Below are positions 9,689 through 20,342 of a DNA stretch of 64,000 bases, piece after piece. The notes beneath the pieces are model-generated. The model had not been told where the DNA came from. It saw only the letters and a program-made list of their open reading frames with translations, and searched no databases. The DNA is from Lysobacter solisilvae (GTDB lineage Bacteria > Pseudomonadota > Gammaproteobacteria > Xanthomonadales > Xanthomonadaceae), in the NCBI RefSeq assembly GCF_016613535.2, contig NZ_CP071518.1, positions 310,001-374,000 on the forward strand. Direction: 5' to 3'. The position numbers and the translations under genes were made by a program. The first letter of the stretch is position 1. Each line of letters begins with the position of its first letter.

Positions 9689-11011
9689 TTACGCCTGCGC
9701 GGGTGCCCCGACCGGCAGGTCCGCGGGCTCGCCCCTGGACACCATGGCCGCGATCGCCAGGTCGCCGGTGACGTTGAGCGTGGTCCGGCACATATCCAGG
9801 AAGTGGTTCACGCCCAGGATCAGGCCGATGCCTTCGGCCGGGACGTTGACCATCGCGCAGATCAGGGCCACCACCGGGAGCGAACCCGAGGGCACGCCGG
9901 CCGTGCCGATGCCGCCCAGGATGCAGACGAACATCACCATCACCTGCTGCGCCAGGGTGAGGTCGACGCCGAAGAACTGGGCCAGGAAGATCACCGTCAC
10001 GCCCTCGAACAGCGCCGTGCCGTTCTGGTTGGCGGTGGCACCCACGGTCAGCACGAAGCGCGAGATGCGCCGCGGCAGGTGCAGCTTCTCTTCGGCCACG
10101 CGCAGCGAGGTCGGCAGCGTGGCGTTGCTCGAAGCGGTGGAGAACGCCAGCAGCATGGCCTCCTGCACGCCACGGAAGAAGGCCAGGGGCGACCAGCCGC
10201 TGAGCTTGAGCGCGATCGAGTAGCTCACGAACAGGTGCAGCGCCAGGGCGAGCACGACGACGCCGACGTAGGCGCCCAGCTGGATCAGCAGTTCGACGCC
10301 GAATACGACGGCCATGTTGAACATCAGGCAGGCCACCGCATACGGCGCCAGGCGGATGACGAATCCGATCAGCGTCATCGACGCATCGAACAGGCCCTGG
10401 ATGCCGCGCGTCAGCGTGTCGGTGGCTTCGTTGCGGGTCGTGACCAGCCCGATGCCCAGCATGAGGGCGAAGAACATCACCGACAGGATGGTGTCGTTGC
10501 TGCCCGCGGCCTTCACGATGTTGTTGGGGATGATCCCCAGCAGCATGTCGATGCCCTGGGCTGTTCCTTGGCGGCGCTGACGACCCCGCGCGCGCTCTCC
10601 GCGTTCTCGCTCAGCAGCCTCAGCGCCAGTGATTCCTCCACCCCGGCGCCCGGCTGGAACAGGTTCACCAGGACCAGGCCCAGGACCACGGCGAGCGCCG
10701 ACATCAGCACGGTGTAGAACAAGGTCCGCCAGCCGACGCGGCCGAACGAGCGGATGTCGCCCATTTCCGACACGCCGATCACCAGCGCCGAGAACAGCAG
10801 CGGGATCACCAGCATGAAGATCAGGTTGAGGAAGATCGTCTTGGCCGGCAGGGTGATGTAGGTCATCACCGCCTTCACCCACGACGCGTCCGGGCCCACC
10901 GTGTAGTGGGCGAGCATGCCGGCCAGCAGGCCGACCAGGGAACCCGATCAGCATCTTCCAGTGCAGTGGAAGCTTCCTGCGGGCGGGCGTCGCGGTGCCG
11001 GATGGGGTCAT
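9689..11011 (-). CDS. Dicarboxylate/amino acid:cation symporter, two frameshifts in this sequence
   Basis: Inner-membrane DAACS-family carrier (DctA/GltP type) for C4-dicarboxylates or acidic amino acids with Na+ or H+. Family signatures are present: TASSNATLPTSL, NQNGTALFEGV, GTAGVPSGSLPVVAL and DMCRTTLNVTGD. The chain starts MTPSGTATPARRKLPLHWKM, shifts frame at CCAGGG (10935-10940) and shifts back at CCCTGGG (10554-10560). Reducing both to CCAGG/CCTGG gives an uninterrupted 439-residue protein (GFLVGLLAGML and KEQPGIDMLLG at the joints). The second event could instead be a one-base loss. Both joins fall inside conserved transmembrane sequence, so I read these as sequence errors. Confidence 0.85.
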   Translation of the reverse strand: MTPSGTATPARRKLPLHWKMLIGFPGRPAGRHARPLHGGPGRVVGEGGDDLHHPAGQDDLPQPDLHAGDPAAVLGAGDRRVGNGRHPLVRPRRLADLVLHRADVGARRGPGPGPGEPVPAGRRGGGITGAEAAERERGERARGRQRRQGTAQGIDMLLGIIPNNIVKAAGSNDTILSVMFFALMLGIGLVTTRNEATDTLTRGIQGLFDASMTLIGFVIRLAPYAVACLMFNMAVVFGVELLIQLGAYVGVVVLALALHLFVSYSIALKLSGWSPLAFFRGVQEAMLLAFSTASSNATLPTSLRVAEEKLHLPRRISRFVLTVGATANQNGTALFEGVTVIFLAQFFGVDLTLAQQVMVMFVCILGGIGTAGVPSGSLPVVALICAMVNVPAEGIGLILGVNHFLDMCRTTLNVTGDLAIAAMVSRGEPADLPVGAPAQA

Positions 11012-11206
11012 TGGTCTGGGCTCGTGCAGGTCGAGGGAGCTTAACAAAGCCGCCGTGGATCGGGTTCGGCGGCGGCGCGTTGCTGGCGATCGGTGCCGGC
11101 GCTTTCGATCGCGGTCGCGTGCGGGCGGTCGCCGTGCACGCGCATGTGCGGCAGCGCTGGCGCGGACAGGTGCTTGCCGACGCCCGGTGGCGCGTCGGCG
11201 GAAACT

Positions 11207-12949
11207 TCAGCCGGTGGGATAGAGCGGCGGCAGGAGCGAGGGCGCATTGACGACCGGCGCATGCCAGCGCGGACCGCGTGCGAAGGCCTCGCGGAGCAGG
11301 CGGCGTGCGCCCACTCCGTCGCCATCGCCCCAGCGTGCGCGCTGCAGGGCGTCCACCGCATCGCGCTGGGACGCGTCGGCCAGGCGCGCGCGCACGTCGT
11401 CGACATCGCGGGCCGGGGGACTGGCCATCGCGCACAGGGCCTGGGCGACGTCGCCCAGGTCACCGGTGTCCAGCGCCTGCCGCAGGTCCGCCGTGGCGGT
11501 CCCGGACGCGGCGGGCAGCGGCGCGCGGTCCGTGCGCGCAGCCGCCGGGGCGTGGGCGGCGGCGCGACGGTGCAGCCCCCACACCAGCGTGAACAACCAC
11601 AGGGCCGCGAACAGCAGTGTCGCCAGGATCCAGCCGCGATTGCCGCCGATGGAATCGGCCGCGCCAGGCGACGCGCCCTCCCCGCGCAATGAGTCGAGCG
11701 CGCGCGCCGCCCGACCCGGCGCGGGCGTGGCGGCGGCGGGTGCGCCCGCGGACGCAGCCACCTGCCAGCTCATCGGCGGCAACGTGGCCTGGCGGCGCGC
11801 GCCGGCGACGACGTCCCACCAGGGCATCGTCAGGCCCGACAAGGTGATCGAACCGCTGCGCGAAGGCACCAGCGAGAAGCGCCGCAGCAGCTTCACCTGC
11901 GGCCGCCCGTCGCGGAAGGTCTCGTCGGCCTGCACCGGCTCGGCGAAGACCTGGACGCCCTCGATCGGCGGCAACTGGAGTTCGGGCATCTGCGCGGCGC
12001 TGGCGCCGTCGGCCACCACTTCGATGGTCAGTGCGCCTGCGCTGCCCACGCGCAGGTCCTGCGGCGTGCCCGCGTAGCGCAGGCGCAGGTTGCGCAGGGG
12101 CAGCCAGGGCTGGGGCGCGTTGGCCGGCGCCGGCAGCACGCGCAACCGGGTGGCGGGCGCCTGCGCGCTCAGCGATGCGCCACGCCCGCCGAACAGGTCG
12201 TCGAACAGGCCGCCTGTCCCGCGACCTTCGAACGTCGCGCCCGGGATGACGATCTCGCCGCTGCGTTCCGGAATCAGCTGGTAGCGGCGCTCGACGACCT
12301 CGTAGCGGCGACCGTTGATGACGCGCGAATAGCGCGCGTCCTCGCCCACCTGCTGCAGCGACGCACCATCGGGCGAGGCCTGGGTGAGCTGGCCGGAAAT
12401 CAGCGGGGCGGCCGAGTACAGCCGGACCACCCAGCCGACGGCCTGCTGCACGTACGGATCGCGGTCGTCGGGTTCGCCACGAATGAAGACATCGTCGTCG
12501 CCGGTGGCCTGGGCGATCGTGTCGACGATCGTGTCGGTGATCGTGCCCGCCATGCCGGCGGACGCGGACTGCACCGACAGGGCCAGTTCGGACGTGCGGC
12601 CGCTGCCGCCCACGCGCAGCGCGGGCACCACCACATTGCCGGCGCGGCGCGGCCGCAGCGCGACGGCAAACAGCGTCTGCTGGCGCATGCGCCCGTTGAC
12701 CGATTCCAGGCGGGCCCGGCTGCTGTACCCGCTGAGGTCGAAATCGCGCGCCAACGGTGCGTAGTCGGGCGCGCCGCCATCGTCGGACTGGATGTTGAGC
12801 GTGACTGTCTCGCCGAGCCGTATCTGGTCGCGATCCAGCCATGCGCGCTGGGCCTGCGCGGAAACCGGCAGCAGCGCCATCACCAGCAGCGCGAGCAGTG
12901 CGGCGACGACGGGACGCGCGCGGAATGAAGGCATGGATGCGGTCGTCAT
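11207..12949 (-). CDS. batD: BatD family protein
   Basis: A 580-residue envelope protein. An N-terminal signal peptide (ALLALLVMALLPVSAQAQ) is followed by several Ig-like beta domains, typical of BatD (for example WLDRDQIRLGETVTLNI). One transmembrane segment lies near residues 435-455 (RGWILATLLFAALWLFTLVW), followed by a cytosolic C-terminal part. It is the last gene of the moxR-bat operon and overlaps the preceding gene by 4 bases (ATGA at 12946-12949). Bat proteins are linked to aerotolerance and envelope stress in other bacteria; the molecular role of BatD is not settled. Confidence 0.88.
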   Translation of the reverse strand: MTTASMPSFRARPVVAALLALLVMALLPVSAQAQRAWLDRDQIRLGETVTLNIQSDDGGAPDYAPLARDFDLSGYSSRARLESVNGRMRQQTLFAVALRPRRAGNVVVPALRVGGSGRTSELALSVQSASAGMAGTITDTIVDTIAQATGDDDVFIRGEPDDRDPYVQQAVGWVVRLYSAAPLISGQLTQASPDGASLQQVGEDARYSRVINGRRYEVVERRYQLIPERSGEIVIPGATFEGRGTGGLFDDLFGGRGASLSAQAPATRLRVLPAPANAPQPWLPLRNLRLRYAGTPQDLRVGSAGALTIEVVADGASAAQMPELQLPPIEGVQVFAEPVQADETFRDGRPQVKLLRRFSLVPSRSGSITLSGLTMPWWDVVAGARRQATLPPMSWQVAASAGAPAAATPAPGRAARALDSLRGEGASPGAADSIGGNRGWILATLLFAALWLFTLVWGLHRRAAAHAPAAARTDRAPLPAASGTATADLRQALDTGDLGDVAQALCAMASPPARDVDDVRARLADASQRDAVDALQRARWGDGDGVGARRLLREAFARGPRWHAPVVNAPSLLPPLYPTG

Positions 12950-14694
12950 GGAGCCCTGCCCTGTGCCTGTCGGCGTTCGTATTCCAGCCGGAACTTGGTG
13001 CGCAGCAGGCCGCCCGGATCATCCGGCACGCGGCGCAACCACGCCTCGTTGGCCAGCCGGCGTTCGCGGTCCTGCGCGGTTTCGGTGCGCGCGGGGTCCT
13101 TCGCGTCGGCACCCTTCCCCTTGCCCTGCTGCAGCGCGCGCTGCATGCGCTCGCGCTGCGCGCGATCGGCGGCGCGCTGGGCGGTGTCGTCCGCGTTCGC
13201 CGGCGGGGACGCGGGTGGGGACTTCGCGGGCTGCCGGGCGTCGGGCGGGGATTGCCTGCGTTCGTCCGGCTCGCCCTCGCCCTTGCCTGCCGATGTGCGC
13301 GCGTCTTTTTGACCGGGTTGCCCGGGTTGCTGGCCGCGCTGGCCTTGCCCCTGCTGCCCGGCGCCGCTGCCCTCTCCCTCCGATTTGCGCTTCATCAACG
13401 CCATCACTGCGCCCTTGTTGGCCAGCGCGTCGGGCATGCCCGGCTGGCGGGCCAGGGCCTGGTCGTAGGCGGCGATGGCCTCCGGATACGCGCCGGCCTT
13501 GGCCAGCGCATTGCCGCGGTTGTATTGCGCGGTCGCATCCTTGAGCGAAGCGTAGCGCTGCTCCGCTTCGTCGTAGTCCCCGCGCCGGTAGGCCTGGTTG
13601 CCTTTCTCGAGCTGCGCATGCGCGGCCTGGTCGGCGCGCCGCCACAAGCCCTGCGCGTGCGCGGGCATCCACGGCAGGCAGAGGCCGGCCAGCAGCACCA
13701 GCGCGACCCCGCTGCGGCGGCGGAACGCGAACAGCGCCAGCAGCATCAGCGGCGGCAACAGCCAGTAGCCTTCGTCCTGCCAGGCCATTCCATTGCGTCC
13801 GTCTTTTCCGCGTCCGTCGAACTGCGTGGTCGCCTGCAGCACGCCCAGCGTTTCCAGGTCGGCGACATCCGCGGTCAACGTCGCGTAAGCGCCACCGCCG
13901 GCGCTGGCCAGGCGCTGCAGGACGTCGGCCTCCAGCCGTGCATGCCCCAGCGCACCTTCCGCCGTGGGAAACGGCGCGCCTTCCGCGGTACCCAGCCCCA
14001 GCGCGCCTACGCGGAAACCGGCACCCGCCGCCTTGCGCGCGGCATCGATCGCGGCGGGCTCCACCTGCCCGGTCATGAGCACGATGTCGCCGCTGCTGGC
14101 CCCGGCGCGTTCGAGCAGCGCGACGGCATGCTCGATGGCGCGATCGCCGCGCATCCCGTCCACGGGCATGATTTCGGGATCCAGTGCATCCAGGAACAGC
14201 GCGACGTTGGCCGCGTCGTCGGTCAGCGGCGCGACGGTGAAAGCGTCACCGGCATAGACGACCAGCGCGACAGGGCCGCCGTTGCGTGCCTGCAGCAGGG
14301 TGGCCAGTTTCGCGCGGGCCTGCGCCAGTCGCGATGGCGGCAGGTCGCCGGCGCGCATCGTGCCCGACAGATCGAGTGCGACCACCAGTGGCCGCCGGCT
14401 TTCCCACAGCGGTTGCGCGGACTGCCGCCAGCTGGGTCCGGCCAGCGCAAGCACCGCCAGCACGTACGCGAACACGGCCAGCACCAGGCCGGCTCGGCTG
14501 CGGCGGTTGGCGCCGGGTTCGATCAGATGCGCGAGCAGATGCGGGTCGACCAGCTGGCGCCATGCGCTGCGCGATTGCCAGCGGCGGCGCCACCACAACA
14601 CCAGCACAGGCAACGCCAGCAGTGCCCACAGCCATTGGGGCCGCAGCAGGTGCAGCCATTGCACGGAATCACGCAGTGCGGCCAGGTCGTTCAT
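12946..14694 (-). CDS. BatB-BatC fusion: VWA domain plus TPR protein
   Basis: A 582-residue membrane protein. Two N-terminal membrane segments flank WWRRRWQSRSAWRQLVD. A von Willebrand A domain follows with the metal-site motif DLSGTM (near residue 96) and a further ALVVYAGDAF motif. A central hydrophobic pair (YWLLPPLMLLALFAF, VALVLLAGLCLPWM) leads to TPR-like repeats (AQLEKGNQAYRRGDYDEAEQ, QYNRGNALAKAGAYPEAIAA) and a Gln/Gly/Pro-rich, highly charged tail. In many genomes the VWA and TPR parts are separate batB and batC genes. The ATG at 14694 overlaps the batA stop by 4 bases. It acts at the inner membrane, probably complexed with BatA and the MoxR ATPase. Confidence 0.88.
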   Translation of the reverse strand: MNDLAALRDSVQWLHLLRPQWLWALLALPVLVLWWRRRWQSRSAWRQLVDPHLLAHLIEPGANRRSRAGLVLAVFAYVLAVLALAGPSWRQSAQPLWESRRPLVVALDLSGTMRAGDLPPSRLAQARAKLATLLQARNGGPVALVVYAGDAFTVAPLTDDAANVALFLDALDPEIMPVDGMRGDRAIEHAVALLERAGASSGDIVLMTGQVEPAAIDAARKAAGAGFRVGALGLGTAEGAPFPTAEGALGHARLEADVLQRLASAGGGAYATLTADVADLETLGVLQATTQFDGRGKDGRNGMAWQDEGYWLLPPLMLLALFAFRRRSGVALVLLAGLCLPWMPAHAQGLWRRADQAAHAQLEKGNQAYRRGDYDEAEQRYASLKDATAQYNRGNALAKAGAYPEAIAAYDQALARQPGMPDALANKGAVMALMKRKSEGEGSGAGQQGQGQRGQQPGQPGQKDARTSAGKGEGEPDERRQSPPDARQPAKSPPASPPANADDTAQRAADRAQRERMQRALQQGKGKGADAKDPARTETAQDRERRLANEAWLRRVPDDPGGLLRTKFRLEYERRQAQGRAP

Positions 14695-15704
14695 GCGCGC
14701 CGCCCCCGCCATGCAAAGGCCAGCAGCGCGAGCACGAAGGCCGCACCCAGCGGCCAGGGATAGCGTTCCAGGCGCGGCCGCAACGCCTTGCCCGGGCGTC
14801 TGATCGGTTCCATGCGGTCGATCTGGGCGTAGATGCCTGCCAGTTCGTTGGTATCGCGCGCACGGAAGCTCTTGCCGCCGGTGAGTTCGGCCACGCGCTG
14901 GAGGGTGGCTTCGTCGATCTCGTCCCCCGCGCCCGGCATCGGCAGCCGGAAGCCGAACAGCGACAGCGAGCCTTCGCCGCCGAACGCGATCGTGTGCACG
15001 CGCACACCTTCGCTGCGCGCCAGCTCGGCGGCTTTCAGCGGGTCGAGGATGCCGGCGGTGTTGACGCCGTCGGTGAGCAGGATCAGCACGCGCTGCTCGG
15101 CCGGCTGCGAGCGCAGGCGCTTGACCGCCAATGCGATGGCATCGCCGATGGCGGTCTCCTGCCCGGCCAGGCCGACCACGCTGTCGTCGAGCTGCTCGCG
15201 CACCGATTCGCGATCCAGCGTGAGCGGCGTCAGCGCGTAGGCGCGGCGGCCGAACACGAGCAGCGCCACGCGGTCGCCGTCGCGACGGGAGAGGAAATCG
15301 GCGATCACCGCCTTGGCGGCGGTGAGGCGGTCGACGGCGCGGGAACCCAGCTCCATGTCGATCTCGCTCATGCTGCCCGACAGATCCAGCGCCAGCATCA
15401 GGTCGCGCCCCACGCGCGGGGGCTGCACCGGGTCACCCAGCACCTGCGGACGCGCAGCCGCCAGGCACAGCGCCGCCCACGCCAGCCAGGCGAGCCATCC
15501 CGGGCCTGCGCCGCGGACACCGCGGGAGGCGCCTTGCGCGACCGGGTCCAGGCGATGGCCGTACGGCACGCGCAGCGCGGGCGAGGACTGGCGCGCAGGC
15601 GGCAGCGCCCAGCGCAGCAGCAGCGGCAGTGGCAACGCGAGCAGTGCAATCGGCCAGGCGAGCATTTCCATCGCGGCCTGCCACTGGGCCAACCACGCGT
15701 TCAT
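14691..15704 (-). CDS. batA: BatA-type VWA-domain membrane protein
   Basis: A 337-residue protein. An N-terminal membrane segment (MEMLAWPIALLALPLPLLL) is followed by a VWA domain with MIDAS motif DLSGSMSEID, the downstream TD motif in LILLTDGVNTAGI, and a final membrane helix (WPLGAAFVLALLAFAW). It overlaps the genes on both sides by 4 bases, so the operon is translationally coupled. Metal-dependent VWA domains usually mediate protein-protein contacts; the MoxR AAA+ protein of the same operon is the expected partner. Confidence 0.9.
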   Translation of the reverse strand: MNAWLAQWQAAMEMLAWPIALLALPLPLLLRWALPPARQSSPALRVPYGHRLDPVAQGASRGVRGAGPGWLAWLAWAALCLAAARPQVLGDPVQPPRVGRDLMLALDLSGSMSEIDMELGSRAVDRLTAAKAVIADFLSRRDGDRVALLVFGRRAYALTPLTLDRESVREQLDDSVVGLAGQETAIGDAIALAVKRLRSQPAEQRVLILLTDGVNTAGILDPLKAAELARSEGVRVHTIAFGGEGSLSLFGFRLPMPGAGDEIDEATLQRVAELTGGKSFRARDTNELAGIYAQIDRMEPIRRPGKALRPRLERYPWPLGAAFVLALLAFAWRGRRA

Positions 15705-16201
15705 GCGCGGCGCATCCAGGTGAGGAAGCGCTCGCGCGCGAGCGTGCGCAGCGCGGCGACCTCGTCGGCTGGCAGTTCGCGGCGATACCCGCCTTCCAGC
15801 AGCAGGCGGCCCGGGCCCCGACTGAAGCGACCATGCTCAGGACGGACATGATCAGCACGGCTTTGATTGGAGCGGCGCCTGTCATCGCTCCCATCCAGGA
15901 ACGCCAGCCAGGCCTCGCCTTCCAGGAGGTCCGCGCCACTGTCGCGGCGACGGGCCGCACGGCGCAGCAGTTCCGACATCGCCGCCACCTGCGCCGGCAG
16001 CGTGTCCGCGGCGGCAACCGCGTCATCGAACAGGGCCTGGATCATGCGTTCGCGCCGGCGGCGTCGGCGTCGCCACCATGCCAGCGCCAGCGCCGCCAGC
16101 GCGAGGACGGCCAGCAACAGCCACCAGCCCGGTGCCGGCGGCCACAACGGCGGCGCCGGCGGCTGGTGGATGTCGCGCAGCACGAGCGTGGGATCGGCCA
16201 T
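15701..16201 (-). CDS. DUF4381 protein of the bat operon
   Basis: A 166-residue protein with one membrane anchor (GWWLLLAVLALAALALAWW) followed by an arginine-rich stretch and a cytosolic domain with GEAWLAFLDG and GPGRLLLEGGYRRE, typical of DUF4381 proteins in moxR/bat operons. It begins one base inside the DUF58 stop codon (TGATG) and ends overlapping batA by 4 bases. The function is not known beyond this fixed association. Confidence 0.85.
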   Translation of the reverse strand: MADPTLVLRDIHQPPAPPLWPPAPGWWLLLAVLALAALALAWWRRRRRRRERMIQALFDDAVAAADTLPAQVAAMSELLRRAARRRDSGADLLEGEAWLAFLDGSDDRRRSNQSRADHVRPEHGRFSRGPGRLLLEGGYRRELPADEVAALRTLARERFLTWMRRA

Positions 16202-17142
16202 CAGGCCACCAGCGGTCGCGATCGACCGAGCAGTGACAGCCAGGACTCGCTCGGCGCGTCGCTCGCCAGCGCCTGGATGCGGACGCCCCGGGAGGGAAGC
16301 ATGTCGATGGCGGCCTGCACCGGTTGTACGAACTCCCGCTGCCAGCGTTGGTGCTGCGCGGCGCTGGCCAGATCGAGCTCGACGCGCCGTCCGCCACTGA
16401 GGAACGGCAGCGCGGCAGCGGGTGGCGAGACTTCCAGTGGATCGGTCATCAACAGCACGATGACTTCATGGTGCTGCGCGAGCGCGGGCCAGCGGCGGTC
16501 CGGGATCGACGCGATGCTCTGCGGGTCAGCCAGCACCACCAGCCGCGAACCGGGACGCAGCAGGCGCTGCGCGTGGTCGAGCGCAACCGCCAGGCCCAGG
16601 TCATCCGCAGGCGCGGCGGCATACCAGCGCACCAGCGCGTCGAGCACTCGCAAGGCGCCGCGGGCGCCGGCCGCGGGCGTGATCGGTGCCTCGCGCGTGG
16701 TGCCGCGCAAGGTCGCGACGCGATCACCGTCGCGGATGGCGGACCATGCCGCGATGGCGCCGGCGCGGGCGGCCTGCACGGACTTGAAGCGCACGCGCGT
16801 ACCGAAGTACAGCGCGGGCGCGGTGTCGGCGACGATCAGGGTCAGCCGTTCCCGCTCGGCCTGGAAGAGTTTGGTGTGGGCCCGCCCGGTGCGCGCGGTG
16901 AGCCGCCAGTCGATATGGCGCGCGTCGTCGCTGTGGGTGTACTCGCGCGATTCGGCGTACTCCATGCCGCGGCCGCGCAGGGGTGACAGTGCGTGCCCCG
17001 CCACGCCGTGGCGGCCGTGGCGGGCCGCATGCCGGCCGGTCACCACGGCGCGCAGGCCCACCAGTTCGCGCAGGGAGGGCGTGACGCCGTCGGTCGCCGG
17101 ACCGGCCGCTGCACTGCGATCGCCTGGCTCCGTTGCAGCCAT
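16201..17142 (-). CDS. DUF58 protein of the moxR-bat operon
   Basis: A 313-residue soluble protein with the DUF58 core motif (GRGMEYAESREYTHSDDARH, IDWRLTARTGRAHTKLF) and a VWA-like C-terminal half. The ATG at 17142 sits 2 bases after the moxR stop; the longer upstream open frame overlaps moxR and is not needed. DUF58 proteins nearly always follow a MoxR AAA+ ATPase and are thought to be its adaptor or substrate in maturing VWA proteins. Confidence 0.88.
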   Translation of the reverse strand: MAATEPGDRSAAAGPATDGVTPSLRELVGLRAVVTGRHAARHGRHGVAGHALSPLRGRGMEYAESREYTHSDDARHIDWRLTARTGRAHTKLFQAERERLTLIVADTAPALYFGTRVRFKSVQAARAGAIAAWSAIRDGDRVATLRGTTREAPITPAAGARGALRVLDALVRWYAAAPADDLGLAVALDHAQRLLRPGSRLVVLADPQSIASIPDRRWPALAQHHEVIVLLMTDPLEVSPPAAALPFLSGGRRVELDLASAAQHQRWQREFVQPVQAAIDMLPSRGVRIQALASDAPSESWLSLLGRSRPLVA

Positions 17143-17144
17143 GC

Positions 17145-18158
<1,014 letters not shown>

Positions 18159-18348
18159 CGCGATCTCGTGGCCGTGCAGGGCGGCCCTTCATGGGATTCT
18201 GACCCAAGAATAGCGGCCGGGTTCACGACGCCGCGTGGAGGCTTCAGCCGCGTGACAGGCGCCCATGCCCGATCGCGAGCTCCACGTGGACGCCGGCCTC
18301 CGGCACGCCCCGCGGCATCACGCCGGCGACACATCCCCACAAATGCAA

Positions 18349-18370
18349 ACGGGGGCCCGAAGGCCCCCGT
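18349..18370 (-). terminator. Terminator of the pil operon
   Basis: ACGGGGGCC and GGCCCCCGT pair around a CGAA tetraloop, 24 bases past the pilQ stop codon. On the minus strand the stem is followed by TTTGCATTT. It also separates pilQ from the moxR-bat operon on the same strand. Confidence 0.85.
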
Positions 18371-18393
18371 CCGTCACTGCATGTGCGCGGCGA

Positions 18394-20328
18394 TCAGCGC
18401 TGCGCGACCTGCAGGACCTTGGGCGTCACGAAGATGAGCAGTTCGGCCTTCTCGCGGTTCTTGCCCTTCTTCTTGAACAGGTTGCCCAGGAAGGGGATGT
18501 CGCCGAGGAAAGGAACCTTCGCGATGTCGTTGCGATCGCGGAACTCATACACGCCGCCGATCACGACGGTCTGGCCGTCCTCGATCAGCACCGCCGTGTT
18601 CACTTCGCGCTTGTTGATCAGCGGCACGCTGCCGATCGACGCGTCGACGAAGCCTTCGATCTCGTCCTTCTTGACGTTCATGTTCAGGAACACACGGCCG
18701 TCGTTGGTGATGGTCGGCGTGACCTTCATCTCGAGCAGCACGTCCTTGAACTGCACCGTCTGCTGCAGCAGGCCGCCGGCGGTCGAGTTGCCGGTCGTCG
18801 TCACGTAGCCGACTTCCTGGCCCTGGCGGATGACCGCTTCGCGCTGGTTGCTGGTGACCACTCGCGGGTTGGAAATCACTTCGCCGCGGCCTTCTTCCTG
18901 CATCGCCGACAGCTCGATATCGAGCGCGTAACCGGCGTTGAGGATCTGCAGGGCCACCGAACCGGCCGGATTGGCGACGGCGAGGTTGCTCATCGCACCC
19001 TTGAACAGCTCGAAGCCCGGGGTGCCTTCGATCGCGTTGGTCACGACGCTGTCGCGGGTGGCGTCGTTGTTCTCGATCGTGTCGTTGAAGTAGTACTTGC
19101 CGTCCTTGGTGCCGGCGATGCCGAAGCGGGCACCGACTTCACGGGCGAACGTGTCGGTGGCGATGACGATGCGGGCCTCGATGATCACCTGGTCGACCGG
19201 ACGGTCGATCACGCGAACCAGTTCGCGCAGTTGGGCGACCTTCTTCGGGATGTCGCTGATCATCAGCGTGTTGGTGCGAGCGTCCGCCACGAGCCGGCCG
19301 CGCGGCGAGAGAAAGCCGTTCTCGCGGTTGCTGTCGTTGCCGGCGCCGCCGCCCTCGCCACCCTGGTTGCCGCCGATGCCCTTGGCCTCGGTCAGCGCTT
19401 TGAAGATGGCGTCGGCGTTGTGATAGTTGATCTGGATGTATTCGGTCACCAGGTCGACGCGGTTGTCGAGCGCGATGCGCGCGTCTTCCTTGTCCTGTTC
19501 GAACTTGGCGATTTCAGACTGCGGTGCGACCCAGACGACGTTGCCGCTGCGACGCTTGTCCAGGCCCTTGGCCTGCATGACGATGTCCAGCGCCTGGTCC
19601 CACGGCACGTTGACCAGCCGGAGGGTCACGTTGCCCTGCACGGTGTCCGCGGCCACGATGTTCAGGCCGGACTCCTCGGCGATCAGCTGCAGGACGGTGC
19701 GAACCGGAACGTCCTCGAAGTTGAACGTGACCGGACGACCGGTGTACGGGCGCGCAGCGGCGGCCGTGGAGGTCGTGGCGCCGACGGCGCGGTTGCTGCT
19801 GGTGGCGCCGGTCGCGTTGGCCCGCGGCAGGATCTCGACGATGTAGTCGCGGCCGCTCTGGTACGCCATGGACTCGTAGCCGCCCGCGGTGTTCAGCACC
19901 AGCTGGGTGCCGGTGCCGGCCGAGCGGGCCTCGATGCGCTGCACCGGGGTGGCGAAGTCGGTGACGTTGAGCGGCTTCTGCAGGTGTGCGGGAAGCTGGG
20001 CGTTGGCCACGTTGATCGTGACCGTCGAACCGGTGCTGCGCAGGTCCGGAACCGCACCGTCGCCGCTGAACCGAAGGATCAGCTTGCCGGCGCCGGCTTC
20101 GCCGCGCTTGAAGTCGATGTTGGCCACCGAGATCGTGCCTGGCAGCTGCTTGGCCGGGTCGTTACTCGGCATCGGCGCGGCGGCAGGAGCCACTTGCGCG
20201 ATGAAGGTCGGCGTGAAACTGCCTCCCTCGGACGGGGGCGCGGCGTGAACCGCGCTGTACCCGGCGAGCAGGCCGATTGCGAGGCCGATGCCGGCGCGCT
20301 TGGAGCGTGTGGCGTTGAAAACGGTCAT
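18394..20328 (-). CDS. pilQ: Type IV pilus secretin PilQ
   Basis: Outer-membrane secretin through which the type IV pilus passes. The 644-residue protein has a signal peptide (GIGLAIGLLAGYSAVHA) and an AMIN-type peptidoglycan-binding region (ISVANIDFKRGEAGAGKLIL). It also has an STN domain (NFEDVPVRTVLQLIAEESGL), a secretin N1 domain (PKKVAQLRELVRVIDRPVDQ) and the C-terminal secretin core (AMQEEGRGEVISNPRVVTSN, GGVYEFRDRNDIAKVPFLGD). The ATG at 20328 has GGGGGA upstream and lies 14 bases after pilP. It is the last gene of pilMNOPQ and is followed by a strong terminator. Confidence 0.96.
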   Translation of the reverse strand: MTVFNATRSKRAGIGLAIGLLAGYSAVHAAPPSEGGSFTPTFIAQVAPAAAPMPSNDPAKQLPGTISVANIDFKRGEAGAGKLILRFSGDGAVPDLRSTGSTVTINVANAQLPAHLQKPLNVTDFATPVQRIEARSAGTGTQLVLNTAGGYESMAYQSGRDYIVEILPRANATGATSSNRAVGATTSTAAAARPYTGRPVTFNFEDVPVRTVLQLIAEESGLNIVAADTVQGNVTLRLVNVPWDQALDIVMQAKGLDKRRSGNVVWVAPQSEIAKFEQDKEDARIALDNRVDLVTEYIQINYHNADAIFKALTEAKGIGGNQGGEGGGAGNDSNRENGFLSPRGRLVADARTNTLMISDIPKKVAQLRELVRVIDRPVDQVIIEARIVIATDTFAREVGARFGIAGTKDGKYYFNDTIENNDATRDSVVTNAIEGTPGFELFKGAMSNLAVANPAGSVALQILNAGYALDIELSAMQEEGRGEVISNPRVVTSNQREAVIRQGQEVGYVTTTGNSTAGGLLQQTVQFKDVLLEMKVTPTITNDGRVFLNMNVKKDEIEGFVDASIGSVPLINKREVNTAVLIEDGQTVVIGGVYEFRDRNDIAKVPFLGDIPFLGNLFKKKGKNREKAELLIFVTPKVLQVAQR

Positions 20329-20342
20329 CGTGTATCCCCCAA

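Noticed and set aside
7340..10717. Very long open frame on the plus strand opposite tkt and the symporter gene
   Set aside because: It is a GC-rich antisense shadow. The minus strand encodes clear transketolase and symporter motifs.
9689..11011. Symporter gene as a true pseudogene
   Set aside because: Apart from the two CCWGG indels the coding pattern and family motifs are intact.
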